From positions 2,542,001 to 2,606,000 of the forward strand of contig NZ_FOZE01000001.1 in assembly GCF_900113225.1 (NCBI RefSeq): a stretch of 64,000 nt of DNA. The letters are read 5' to 3'. A program made the translations under genes and the position numbers. Source of the stretch: Mitsuaria sp. PDC51. Its GTDB lineage: Bacteria; Pseudomonadota; Gammaproteobacteria; Burkholderiales; Burkholderiaceae_C. The notes beneath the pieces are model-generated. The model saw nothing but the letters and a program-made list of their open reading frames with translations. It did not search any database and was not told where the DNA came from. Below, piece after piece: positions 45,525-52,560 of the stretch (position 1 is its first letter; each line of letters begins with the position of its first letter).

Positions 45525-45619
45525 GAAGTCCCCGGTGAATGACGGACCGCGACGATACGCGGCCCGGCGCCCGAGGGAGCAATCGGGATGCCAGCGGCTG
45601 GCGAGGCGCGCCGGGTCCG

Positions 45620-45651
45620 GGCACCTCGCTTGCTGGACCGCACGAGGTGCC
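45620..45651. promoter_or_regulatory. Inverted repeat in the pqqU/dehydrogenase divergent region
   Basis: GGCACCTCG (45620-45628) and CGAGGTGCC (45643-45651) form a perfect 9-bp inverted repeat with a 14-base spacer, about 55 bases before the dehydrogenase ATG. It could be an operator shared by both divergent genes or a leader hairpin. Confidence 0.35.
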
Positions 45652-45706
45652 GCGCCCGGACGCGGCGTCCCGGTCCGCGCACGGACCGATCCCGTCTGGA
45701 GTCCGC

Positions 45707-47128
45707 ATGAACGACAACACCTTCCGGCGCCTCGCGCGCCCAGCCGCCGCCGGCCTCGCGCTGACGGCCCTCGCCGCCGTCGCGGCGCTCGGCCATCAGG
45801 CCGTGCTCGCGCTCGAGGCGCAGACCGCCACGCCGCCCGGCTACGGGCCCAACCCGACGCTGCCCGAGCCGCAAAGGACGCTGGTGCCGACGGTCAAGGT
45901 CGCCAAGGCGGTCGGCTGGCCCGCGGGCGGCAAGCCGCAGGCGGCGCCCGGGCTGGCGGTCACGCGCTTCGCCGACAAGCTGGACCACCCGCGCTGGCTG
46001 CATGTGCTGCCCAACGGCGACGTGCTCATCGCCGAGACCAACGCGCCGGAGCGCCCCGATGACGGCAAGGGCCCCAAGGCCTGGATCACCAAACAGTTCC
46101 AGAAGAAGGCCGGCGCCACGCCCAAGAGCGCCAACCGCATCACGCTGCTGCGCGACACCGACGGCGACGGCGTCGCCGACCAGCGCTTCGCCTTCGCCGA
46201 GGGCCTGAACTCGCCCTTCGGCATGGCGCTGATCGGCAACAACTTCTACGTCGCCAACACCGACGCGGTGGTCCGTTTCCCCTACGCGAGCGGGCAGGCC
46301 CGGTTGGCCGGCGCGCCGGTCAAGGTGGCGGACCTGCCGGGCGGCACGATCAACCACCACTGGACCAAGAGCCTGATCGCCAATGCCGAGGGCACCAAGC
46401 TCTATGCGGGCATCGGTTCCAACAGCAACATCGCGGAGAACGGCCTGGAGAACGAGCAGCGTCGCGCCGCGATCCTGGAGATCGACCTGCAGAGCGGCGC
46501 CTCGCGCGTCTTCGCCTCGGGGCTGCGCAACCCGGTGGGCCTGGCCTGGGAGCCCACCAGCAAGGCGCTGTGGGTGGCGGTGAACGAGCGCGACGAGCTC
46601 GGCGACGACCTCGTGCCCGACTACATCACCTCGGTGCGCGACGGCGGCTTCTACGGCTGGCCCTACAGCTGGTACGGCCGGCACGTCGACGAGCGGGTCA
46701 AGCCGCAGCGGCCGGAGCTGGTCGAGCAGGCGCTGGTGCCGGACTACGCGGTCGGCGCGCACACGGCCTCGCTGGGGCTGGCCTCGGCGGACGGCAACAA
46801 GCTGACGCAGGACTATGCGCACGGCATGTTCATCGGCCAGCACGGCTCCTGGAATCGCAAGGTGCCCGCGGGCTACAAGGTCGTCTTCGTGCCCTTCGTC
46901 GGCGCCAAGCCCAGCGGCATGCCGATCGACGTGCTGACCGGCTTCCTCGACGCCAAGGGCCAGGCGATGGGCCGGCCGGTGGGCGTGGCGATCGATCGCC
47001 AGGGCGCGCTGCTGGTGGCGGACGACGTCGGCAACGCGATCTGGCGCGTGACTGCGGCCGGCGCCGCCGGGCCTCGCGCGGCTTTCCCGGCCGCGGCCGG
47101 CGCGGCCAGCACGCCGGCTTCCCGCTGA
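45707..47128 (+). CDS. PQQ-dependent sugar (sorbosone-type) dehydrogenase
   Basis: A 473-residue periplasmic beta-propeller enzyme of the glucose/sorbosone dehydrogenase family, which oxidises aldoses or sugar aldehydes using PQQ. Signal peptide near residues 12-36; then propeller motifs LDHPRWLHVLPNGDVLIAET, ITLLRDTDGDGVADQRFAFA, EGLNSPFGMALIGNNFYVAN, LRNPVGLAWEPTSKALWVAV and GFYGWPYSWYG. No haem c motif is present. The ATG at 45707 is preceded by TGGAGTC. No pqq biosynthesis genes are in the window; the adjacent PqqU-like receptor suggests imported cofactor. A strong terminator follows. Confidence 0.88.
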   Translation: MNDNTFRRLARPAAAGLALTALAAVAALGHQAVLALEAQTATPPGYGPNPTLPEPQRTLVPTVKVAKAVGWPAGGKPQAAPGLAVTRFADKLDHPRWLHVLPNGDVLIAETNAPERPDDGKGPKAWITKQFQKKAGATPKSANRITLLRDTDGDGVADQRFAFAEGLNSPFGMALIGNNFYVANTDAVVRFPYASGQARLAGAPVKVADLPGGTINHHWTKSLIANAEGTKLYAGIGSNSNIAENGLENEQRRAAILEIDLQSGASRVFASGLRNPVGLAWEPTSKALWVAVNERDELGDDLVPDYITSVRDGGFYGWPYSWYGRHVDERVKPQRPELVEQALVPDYAVGAHTASLGLASADGNKLTQDYAHGMFIGQHGSWNRKVPAGYKVVFVPFVGAKPSGMPIDVLTGFLDAKGQAMGRPVGVAIDRQGALLVADDVGNAIWRVTAAGAAGPRAAFPAAAGAASTPASR

Positions 47129-47180
47129 GGAGCCGCGCATCGCGCCGTCGCGCCCTTCCCTTTCGACGGCAGCATTTGAG

Positions 47181-47209
47181 AATGGCACTTCGGTGCCATT
47201 TTCATTTTT
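47181..47209 (+). terminator. Intrinsic terminator of the sugar dehydrogenase
   Basis: An 8-bp stem AATGGCAC / GTGCCATT with a TTCG tetraloop, followed by TTCATTTTT. It lies 52 bases after the stop codon and is a textbook rho-independent terminator. Confidence 0.92.
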
Positions 47210-47213
47210 ATGC

Positions 47214-47280
47214 GCAATATATTGCTGATTTCTTGACACCGATCTAGCAATAAACTACGGTTTATCCTTCGATCAGCAAT
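47214..47280 (+). promoter_or_regulatory. hipBA promoter with palindromic operators
   Basis: This AT-rich stretch carries the -35 element TTGACA (47233-47238) and, 17 bases later, a -10-like TACGGT. Palindromes are GCAATATATTGC (47214-47225), ATAAAC-TACG-GTTTAT (47250-47265, overlapping the -10), and ATTGCTGA (47221) paired with TCAGCAAT (47273-47280). Several half-sites share GCAAT. HipB-type antitoxins repress their own promoter through such palindromes, so autoregulation is expected. Confidence 0.7.
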
Positions 47281-47288
47281 TCATTACC

Positions 47289-47609
47289 ATGCTCACCCTC
47301 CCGGAAATCGCCGACACCCTGCGCGACGCGGCCAAGCGCAACGGCTGGACGCAGGCGCGCCTGGCGGAATCGTCCGGCGTGTCGCCGCGCACGCTGACCC
47401 ATGTGCTGAGCGGCGAAGAGGACTTCCGTCTCACCACGCTGATGGCCCTGGCCGACCGGCTGGGCCTGGAGTTGCTGCTGGTGCCCAAGGGCGCGGCGCG
47501 GGCGCTGGGCGCGGGCGAGGAGCTCGGCCCGCCGGTCCGGTCCGTCGTCACCGAGGCGCTGGACGCGCTGCACGCGCCCGCCGGTCCCTCTGCCAAGGGG
47601 CCGCGATGA
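47289..47609 (+). CDS. hipB: HipB-type antitoxin (XRE helix-turn-helix)
   Basis: A 106-residue DNA-binding protein: a Cro/XRE helix-turn-helix (KRNGWTQARLAESSGVSPRT then LTHVLSGEEDFRLTTLMALA) and a C-terminal tail rich in Ala, Gly and Pro. It should repress its own promoter and bind HipA. It overlaps hipA by four bases. An AT-rich promoter and palindromes precede it; no clear ribosome site is seen before the ATG (AATTCATTACC), so translation may be weak, as suits a tightly controlled antitoxin gene. Confidence 0.85.
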   Translation: MLTLPEIADTLRDAAKRNGWTQARLAESSGVSPRTLTHVLSGEEDFRLTTLMALADRLGLELLLVPKGAARALGAGEELGPPVRSVVTEALDALHAPAGPSAKGPR

Positions 47610-49099
47610 ACGTCAAGGCGCTGGCCATCCACCTGGGGGAGCTCCGCCTGGGCGTGCTGTTCCAGTACGCGCTGCCCGGCGCGGCGGTCACCAACCGCTT
47701 CGTCGCCGACGAGGATCTGGTCGCGCGCGCCGGCGCCGTCATGCCCACGCTGTCGCTGTCGATGCGCGCGGCCACGCCGCAGGCGCAGGCGGCGGTCTGG
47801 CGCGACATCCGGTCCGCCAGCTTCAACGGTCGCCACTCCGCGAAGAACGGCTGGCTGCTGCCGGCCTTCTTCCAGAACCTGCTGCCCGAGGGCGTGTTCC
47901 GCGACCACGTCGCCGCGCTGCGCCAGTGCGCCCCGACCGACCACTTCGAGATGCTGGCCGCCTGCGGCAAGGATCTGCCCGGCAAGGTCCACGCGCTGCC
48001 GGTGGCGTTGTCGCGGGACGAGCTCGCCCGCTACGTCACCCAGGGCCAGGACGCGCTGGAGATGTCGGTCACCGCCGATCCGCTCGAGGAAGGCGTGTCG
48101 CTGTCGGGCGTGCAGCCCAAGCTCGGCGTGATCCGCGATGGCGACCGCTACGTCGGCCGCACCAAGGACCACGACACCCACATCATCGCCAAGCTGCCGG
48201 TCGTCGGGCAGCCGCTGCTGCCGGAGGTCGAGGACCTGACGCTGCGCCTGGCGCGCGCGGCCGGCGTGGACACCTGCGACGCGGCGCTCGAGCCGCTGGA
48301 GCGCCTGGGCCTGCCGCATGGCTACGACCTCGGCGATGCGACCGGGCAGACCCGCTTCCTCGCGGTGACGCGCTTCGACCGCTCGCCGGCCGGGCGCATC
48401 CACGTCGAGGACTTCGCCCAGATCCTGGGCCGCATGCCGGAGGACAAGTACGGCGGTGGCCCCGACGGACGCCCGGTGACCTACCTCGACATCGCCGCGG
48501 TGCTGATGGCCGAGCCCTCGATGGGGCAGCCGGCGGTGCACGAGCTGCTGCGCCGGCTGGTGGTCAACGAGATGGTCGGCAATGCCGACATGCATCTGAA
48601 GAACCTCGGCGTGCGCTACCTCGACGGCCTCACGCCGACGCTCTCGCCGGCCTACGACCTGGTCGCCTACGCGGTGTACCACCGCCTGCGCGGCCATGCG
48701 CTGCTGATCCTGCCGCCGGAGTACCTGCCGCGGGCCGCGCGGGCTTCCGAAGGCGCGGCGACGGCGCCGCAGTCGATGTCGCCGGCGCTGCTGCAGGCCT
48801 TCTGCGACCGGCTGCGCATCCCGGTCAAGCCGGCGGAGCAGGCGATCTCGCGCTGCGTCAAGGCGGCCTTCGCGCACTGGCCCGAAATGATCGAGGCGTC
48901 CCTGCTGACCGCGCAGCAGAAGCAGCGGCTGCTGGCGCACTTCCAGGCGCATGAGCTGGTGGCATCGCTGGCGCGACGCGCGGCACGCACCGCCGCAAAG
49001 GCCCAGACGGCCCAGTCTGTCCAGACGGCACAGGCATCCCCCTCGGCACAGACGGCCCCCATGGCCGAACGCCCCGGCGGCGAGGCGGCCTCCGGCTGA
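47606..49099 (+). CDS. hipA: HipA-type serine/threonine kinase toxin
   Basis: A 497-residue kinase of the HipA family; E. coli HipA phosphorylates glutamyl-tRNA synthetase and induces dormancy. The N-subdomain (HLGELRLGVLFQYALPGAAV, NLLPEGVFRD) is followed by the Ser-containing P-loop-like segment VSLSGVQPKLGV (residues 164-175) and the kinase site NADMHLKNLG with Asp328, then LSPAYDLVAY with Asp351. All key residues are present, so it should be active. The C-terminus has a Gln/Thr/Ala-rich low-complexity tail of about 40 residues not usual in the family. It is translationally coupled to hipB. Confidence 0.9.
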   Translation: MNVKALAIHLGELRLGVLFQYALPGAAVTNRFVADEDLVARAGAVMPTLSLSMRAATPQAQAAVWRDIRSASFNGRHSAKNGWLLPAFFQNLLPEGVFRDHVAALRQCAPTDHFEMLAACGKDLPGKVHALPVALSRDELARYVTQGQDALEMSVTADPLEEGVSLSGVQPKLGVIRDGDRYVGRTKDHDTHIIAKLPVVGQPLLPEVEDLTLRLARAAGVDTCDAALEPLERLGLPHGYDLGDATGQTRFLAVTRFDRSPAGRIHVEDFAQILGRMPEDKYGGGPDGRPVTYLDIAAVLMAEPSMGQPAVHELLRRLVVNEMVGNADMHLKNLGVRYLDGLTPTLSPAYDLVAYAVYHRLRGHALLILPPEYLPRAARASEGAATAPQSMSPALLQAFCDRLRIPVKPAEQAISRCVKAAFAHWPEMIEASLLTAQQKQRLLAHFQAHELVASLARRAARTAAKAQTAQSVQTAQASPSAQTAPMAERPGGEAASG

Positions 49100-49112
49100 G
49101 GCCCATGGACGC

Positions 49113-49676
49113 TCAGGCGTCCTGCTGCCGCTCGTACTCCGCGCTCTCCTGGGCGAGTTCGTCGCGCCACTGCCGTTCCAGCTCGTCGCGACGGCGCCGC
49201 AGCGCGGTCGACAGCGACGACCAGTCCACCGACGAGGCATGCGTCAGCCGCGGCAGGATGCCCTGCTCCACGTCCTTGGCGTGATGGCTGACGTAGCGGC
49301 CCAGCACGCCGACCAGCGGCGCGAACTGCGCGTCGTCCGCGCGCATGCGCCGCAACTGCGACATCAGGATGCGCACGACCAGGTGCTCGATCTCGGCCTC
49401 GTTGATCAGCCGGCGCTCCACGGCGCCGACCTCCGGACACTTGCGCACCGCCGGGTAGAACAGCTCTTCCTCCAGCGTCGCATGCACCGTCAGCAGCGCG
49501 CAGGTGCGGCGCACCAGCGCCTCGCAGGACTCGTGGTCCCCCAGCGCCCAGAGCCGGTCGAACTGGTGGAAGGCGTGCTGCGCGCGCTGGTGGTCGTCGA
49601 TCAGGAGGGCCACGACCTCATCCCGCGCCATCAGGTCGGCGCGGAACTCGGTCCTCGGCAGGACATGGGCTCTCAT
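49113..49676 (-). CDS. Hemerythrin HHE-domain protein
   Basis: A 187-residue four-helix protein with the His/Glu iron-ligand pattern of hemerythrin-like domains: LIDDHQRAQHAFHQFD, TVHATLEEELFYPAVR, AEIEHLVVRILMSQL and YVSHHAKDVEQGILPRL. Members bind a di-iron site and act in oxygen, nitric oxide or iron stress. The ATG at 49676 is set by AAGGGG 7 bases upstream; its first bases overlap the stop of the upstream PAS-like gene (ATGA). The C-terminal helix is charged. It converges on hipA. Confidence 0.85.
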   Translation of the reverse strand: MRAHVLPRTEFRADLMARDEVVALLIDDHQRAQHAFHQFDRLWALGDHESCEALVRRTCALLTVHATLEEELFYPAVRKCPEVGAVERRLINEAEIEHLVVRILMSQLRRMRADDAQFAPLVGVLGRYVSHHAKDVEQGILPRLTHASSVDWSSLSTALRRRRDELERQWRDELAQESAEYERQQDA

Positions 49677-50317
49677 GCCGGTTCCCCTTGCTCGAGGCAC
49701 TCCGCCAGCGGCTGCGCCAGGCGTTGCCTGGCCGGCGTGGCGTGGTCGTCGTGATAGCGCCGGGGGCCGTCGGGGTGGACGCCTGGATCGTCCGGATGCT
49801 CATGGGGCGCCTGCTCTGGGCCGGGCGCGGGCGGCTCCGCGGGCGCGGTTTCTTCGGAGCGCTTCGGCGCCTCGGTCGGGCCTGGCGCGGGCGGCGAGGC
49901 GGCGTCCGGCCCCTCCCACAACTGCTGCCAGGACGACTCCCCGAGCGCCTGCGCATCGAGCGGCGCTTCGCCGAGTGCCTCGATCACGCCCAGGGTCCGC
50001 AACTCGCCGCTGAGCGGATCGCGGCGGCGGAAGCGCCGGTCGCGCACGCGGTAGAGGTGCAGGTCGGCGCCGATCATCCGGTACTCGCGCACATGCCCGT
50101 CGCCATGCGGCAGATCGTCGGCGCAGAACGGCCGCGGCAGCTCGCCGGCATCGGCCGGCAGCACCGCGTGGTTCCACTGGATCGGGTCGTCGAGCAGCGA
50201 CTGCGGGGTCAGGCCGAGCAGCCCTTCCACCGAGGCGCTGACATGCAGCAGGCGTTGACTCGCGACGTCGGCGCACCACACCAGGTGCCAGGGCGTCTCG
50301 AAGGCCTTGTCGTTCAT
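49673..50317 (-). CDS. PAS-like domain protein with Pro/Glu-rich tail
   Basis: A 214-residue protein. The N-terminal half has a PAS-like pattern (WHLVWCADVASQRLLHVSAS, VEGLLGLTPQSLLDDPIQWN, REYRMIGADLHLYRVRDRRF). The C-terminal half is disordered (PPAPGPTEAPKRSEETAPAE), ending in a Gln/Arg-rich segment. I cannot assign a ligand. The ATG at 50317 follows a GGAG-containing purine stretch (AAGGAGACCCGCCTC). It is coupled to the hemerythrin gene by ATGA, suggesting a joint redox or oxygen role. Confidence 0.65.
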   Translation of the reverse strand: MNDKAFETPWHLVWCADVASQRLLHVSASVEGLLGLTPQSLLDDPIQWNHAVLPADAGELPRPFCADDLPHGDGHVREYRMIGADLHLYRVRDRRFRRRDPLSGELRTLGVIEALGEAPLDAQALGESSWQQLWEGPDAASPPAPGPTEAPKRSEETAPAEPPAPGPEQAPHEHPDDPGVHPDGPRRYHDDHATPARQRLAQPLAECLEQGEPA

Positions 50318-50523
50318 GAGGCGGGTCTCCTTGGAACTTCCGGAGGGCGGGTGGCGCGGGCGGGGAACCGCCTTCGACAGGCTCCGGGCAATCGCGGTGC
50401 CGTCCCCGATCCGGGGACAGCGGCCGCGCATCGCCCCCCCGGCGCGCCGCTCGGAGCGCGCTGGGGGAACCGGCGTCGGAGCCAAGGTCGAAGGCGGCAT
50501 GGAAGGCGGCGTCGGGCTGATCC

Positions 50524-51516
50524 TCAAATGGCGCCCACGCTGCCGGTCACCGGCAGCACGATGCCAGTCACGTAGCCCGAGCACACCGGCGAGGCGAGGT
50601 AGACGTAGGCCGGCGACAGCTCCTCGGGCTGCGCGGCGCGTTTCATGTCGCTGGTGGCGCCGAACTCGGACACCTTCTTGGCGGGCGAGTCGGCCGGGTT
50701 GAGCGGCGTCCACACCGGCCCGGGCGCGACCGCGTTGACGCGGATGCCTTGCGGCAGCAGGTTCTGCGCCAGCGACTTGGTGAAGGCATGGATCGCGCCC
50801 TTGGTCGAGGCGTAGTCCAGCAGCGTCGCGCTGCCGCGCAGGCCCACCACCGAGCCGGTGTTGATGATGCTCGCGCCCTGCTTCAGGTGCGGCAGGGCCG
50901 CCTGGGCCATGTGGAAGTAGCCGAAGATGTTGGTCCGGAAGGTCAGCTCCAGCCGTTCCTCGGTCAGGTCGGCCAGCGTCTCGGCGTGCTCCTGGAAGGC
51001 CGCGTTGTTGACCAGCACGTCCAGCCGTCCGAAGCGCTGCACGACCTTCTGCACTGCTTGCCGACAGAACTCCCGGTCCTGCACGTCGCCCTTGATCAGC
51101 TCGCACTGGCGGCCCTCGGCCTCCACATGGCTGGCGGTCTTGCGCGCGTCCTCGTCCTCGCTGAGGTAGACGATGGCCACGTCCGCGCCCTCGCGGGCGA
51201 ACAGCACCGCCACCGCGCGGCCGATGCCGGAGTCCCCGCCGGTGACGATCGCCGTCATGCCCTCGAGCTTGCCGCTGCCGCGGTAGTCGGGCGCCAGGAA
51301 ACGCGGCGCGAGGTCGAGATCGCCCTCCTCGCCCGGCTTGTCCAGGTGTTGCGTGGGGAAGCGGCTGGGCTGCTCGCGCGCGCCGGCCTGCACCGGCTCG
51401 TCCTTCGAGGACTTCCTGCCGGCTTCCTTGGCCTGCTTCTCCTGGTCCTTGACGTCCTGCTGATGCTGCACGTGCTGCTGCTTCTCCACGGTGTCCTTCG
51501 CGGTCTTCGTCGTCAT
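50524..51516 (-). CDS. YghA-like short-chain oxidoreductase with N-terminal extension
   Basis: A 330-residue SDR. Residues 1-85 are a charged Lys/Gln/Glu-rich extension (TVEKQQHVQHQQDVKDQEKQ); the SDR core has TAIVTGGDSGIGRAVAVLFA, LVNNAAFQEH, SVVGLRGSATLLDYASTKGA and VAPGPVWTPLNPAD. This matches the YghA/YhdF class found in general stress regulons. The ATG at 51516 follows AAGGAG. The leader AAGGAGTACCCC resembles that of the acidic-protein gene at 30646. It is divergent from a small proline-rich gene. The substrate is unknown. Confidence 0.88.
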   Translation of the reverse strand: MTTKTAKDTVEKQQHVQHQQDVKDQEKQAKEAGRKSSKDEPVQAGAREQPSRFPTQHLDKPGEEGDLDLAPRFLAPDYRGSGKLEGMTAIVTGGDSGIGRAVAVLFAREGADVAIVYLSEDEDARKTASHVEAEGRQCELIKGDVQDREFCRQAVQKVVQRFGRLDVLVNNAAFQEHAETLADLTEERLELTFRTNIFGYFHMAQAALPHLKQGASIINTGSVVGLRGSATLLDYASTKGAIHAFTKSLAQNLLPQGIRVNAVAPGPVWTPLNPADSPAKKVSEFGATSDMKRAAQPEELSPAYVYLASPVCSGYVTGIVLPVTGSVGAI

Positions 51517-51654
51517 GGGGTACTCCTTGGGAACGGTCGTCGATGCCGGGATTCGGCAAGCGCCGGACCGGGCTGCGCGCCTCCATGGCGGCGAAGCCGC
51601 CACTTGAAACCGGGCGCGCCGCTTGCAGGCACCCGTGCGACACAAGGACCGCTC

Positions 51655-51867
51655 ATGACGCCATTCGCTCCGCCGCTCCACGCCCACACGGTGCCGCCCA
51701 GCCCGCCGCATCCGAACGAGGTGCCTTTCGTGCCGCCGCCGCCGCATGGCCCCACGCCGGAGCCGGACGACCAGCCGCCCGACGTCATCGATCCGCCCAT
51801 CCCCGGCGAAAACCCGATCCCGGTGCGCGAGCCGCCCTACATGCCGCCGCCCACCGCCATCAACTGA
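51655..51867 (+). CDS. Proline-rich 70-residue protein
   Basis: A small protein with about one third proline (FAPPLHAHTVPPSPPHPNEV, FVPPPPHGPTPEPDDQPPDV), no signal peptide and no hydrophobic segment. The ATG at 51655 is preceded by AAGGA. It is divergent from the YghA-like reductase gene, 138 bases away. I do not recognise a function; the composition suggests an extended polyproline-type chain. Confidence 0.6.
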   Translation: MTPFAPPLHAHTVPPSPPHPNEVPFVPPPPHGPTPEPDDQPPDVIDPPIPGENPIPVREPPYMPPPTAIN

Positions 51868-51993
51868 CTTCGGGCGGCTGGGCGAGCGGGCGAATCGCGG
51901 GCGGTGCGTTCGGAGAGAGGCGCGCACCAGCATCGGGCGGCACGGCGATTGCCAATGACAGGGGCTTGTTTCCCTCTGTCACAGGAGTCGCCT

Positions 51994-52560
51994 TTGAATG
52001 CATTGCTGCTCCCGGCGCTGCGCCGGGCATGCGCCGACGGCGTGTTGGCCAGCCTGTTCTCGGGGCTGGCGCTGTTGCGCGGCAGCCGGTCCGACCATGC
52101 CCATCTGGTCGGTCGTTCCGAGTACCGCGTCGGCCGTCCGCCGCTGAAATCCTCCGCCGCCAACCTTTTGCTACACACCGCCACCGGCCTGGTGTGGGGC
52201 GCGCTCTACGACCGCCTGCGGGCCCTGCGTGACCGCCCCACCCGCGGCAACGCCGTCACCGACGCGCTGCTGCTCACGGCCGTCGCGGTCGGCGTCGACC
52301 GCGTCGTCACGCCCAGCGTGCTGACGCCGGGCGCCGACAAGCGCGCCACCGCCGCCGGCACGCGCCCACCTTCGGCGATGAGCCTGCTGATGATCTACGG
52401 CGGCTTCGCGGCCGGCCTGGCGCTGGGCGGCATGCACGCGCTGCGCGACCATCCCCGCGCCAGCGCGGACGCTGAGAACGACAGCGACTACGGCGACTAC
52501 GACGAGGACTTCGACGTCCTGGCAGACCCTGCGCCCCGACGCGCAGGCAGCCGGGCATGA
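51994..52560 (+). CDS. Putative membrane protein upstream of otsA
   Basis: A 188-residue protein with hydrophobic segments (VLASLFSGLALLRG, AVTDALLLTAVAVGVDRVV, SLLMIYGGFAAGLALGGMHA) and an acidic end (ADAENDSDYGDYDEDFDVLA). Family not recognised. The start is taken as TTG 51994 because AGGAG lies 8 bases upstream; an ATG at 51955 has no ribosome site. The stop overlaps the otsA ATG (ATGA), so it is cotranslated with the trehalose genes and is probably part of the osmotic-stress unit. Confidence 0.65.
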   Translation: MNALLLPALRRACADGVLASLFSGLALLRGSRSDHAHLVGRSEYRVGRPPLKSSAANLLLHTATGLVWGALYDRLRALRDRPTRGNAVTDALLLTAVAVGVDRVVTPSVLTPGADKRATAAGTRPPSAMSLLMIYGGFAAGLALGGMHALRDHPRASADAENDSDYGDYDEDFDVLADPAPRRAGSRA

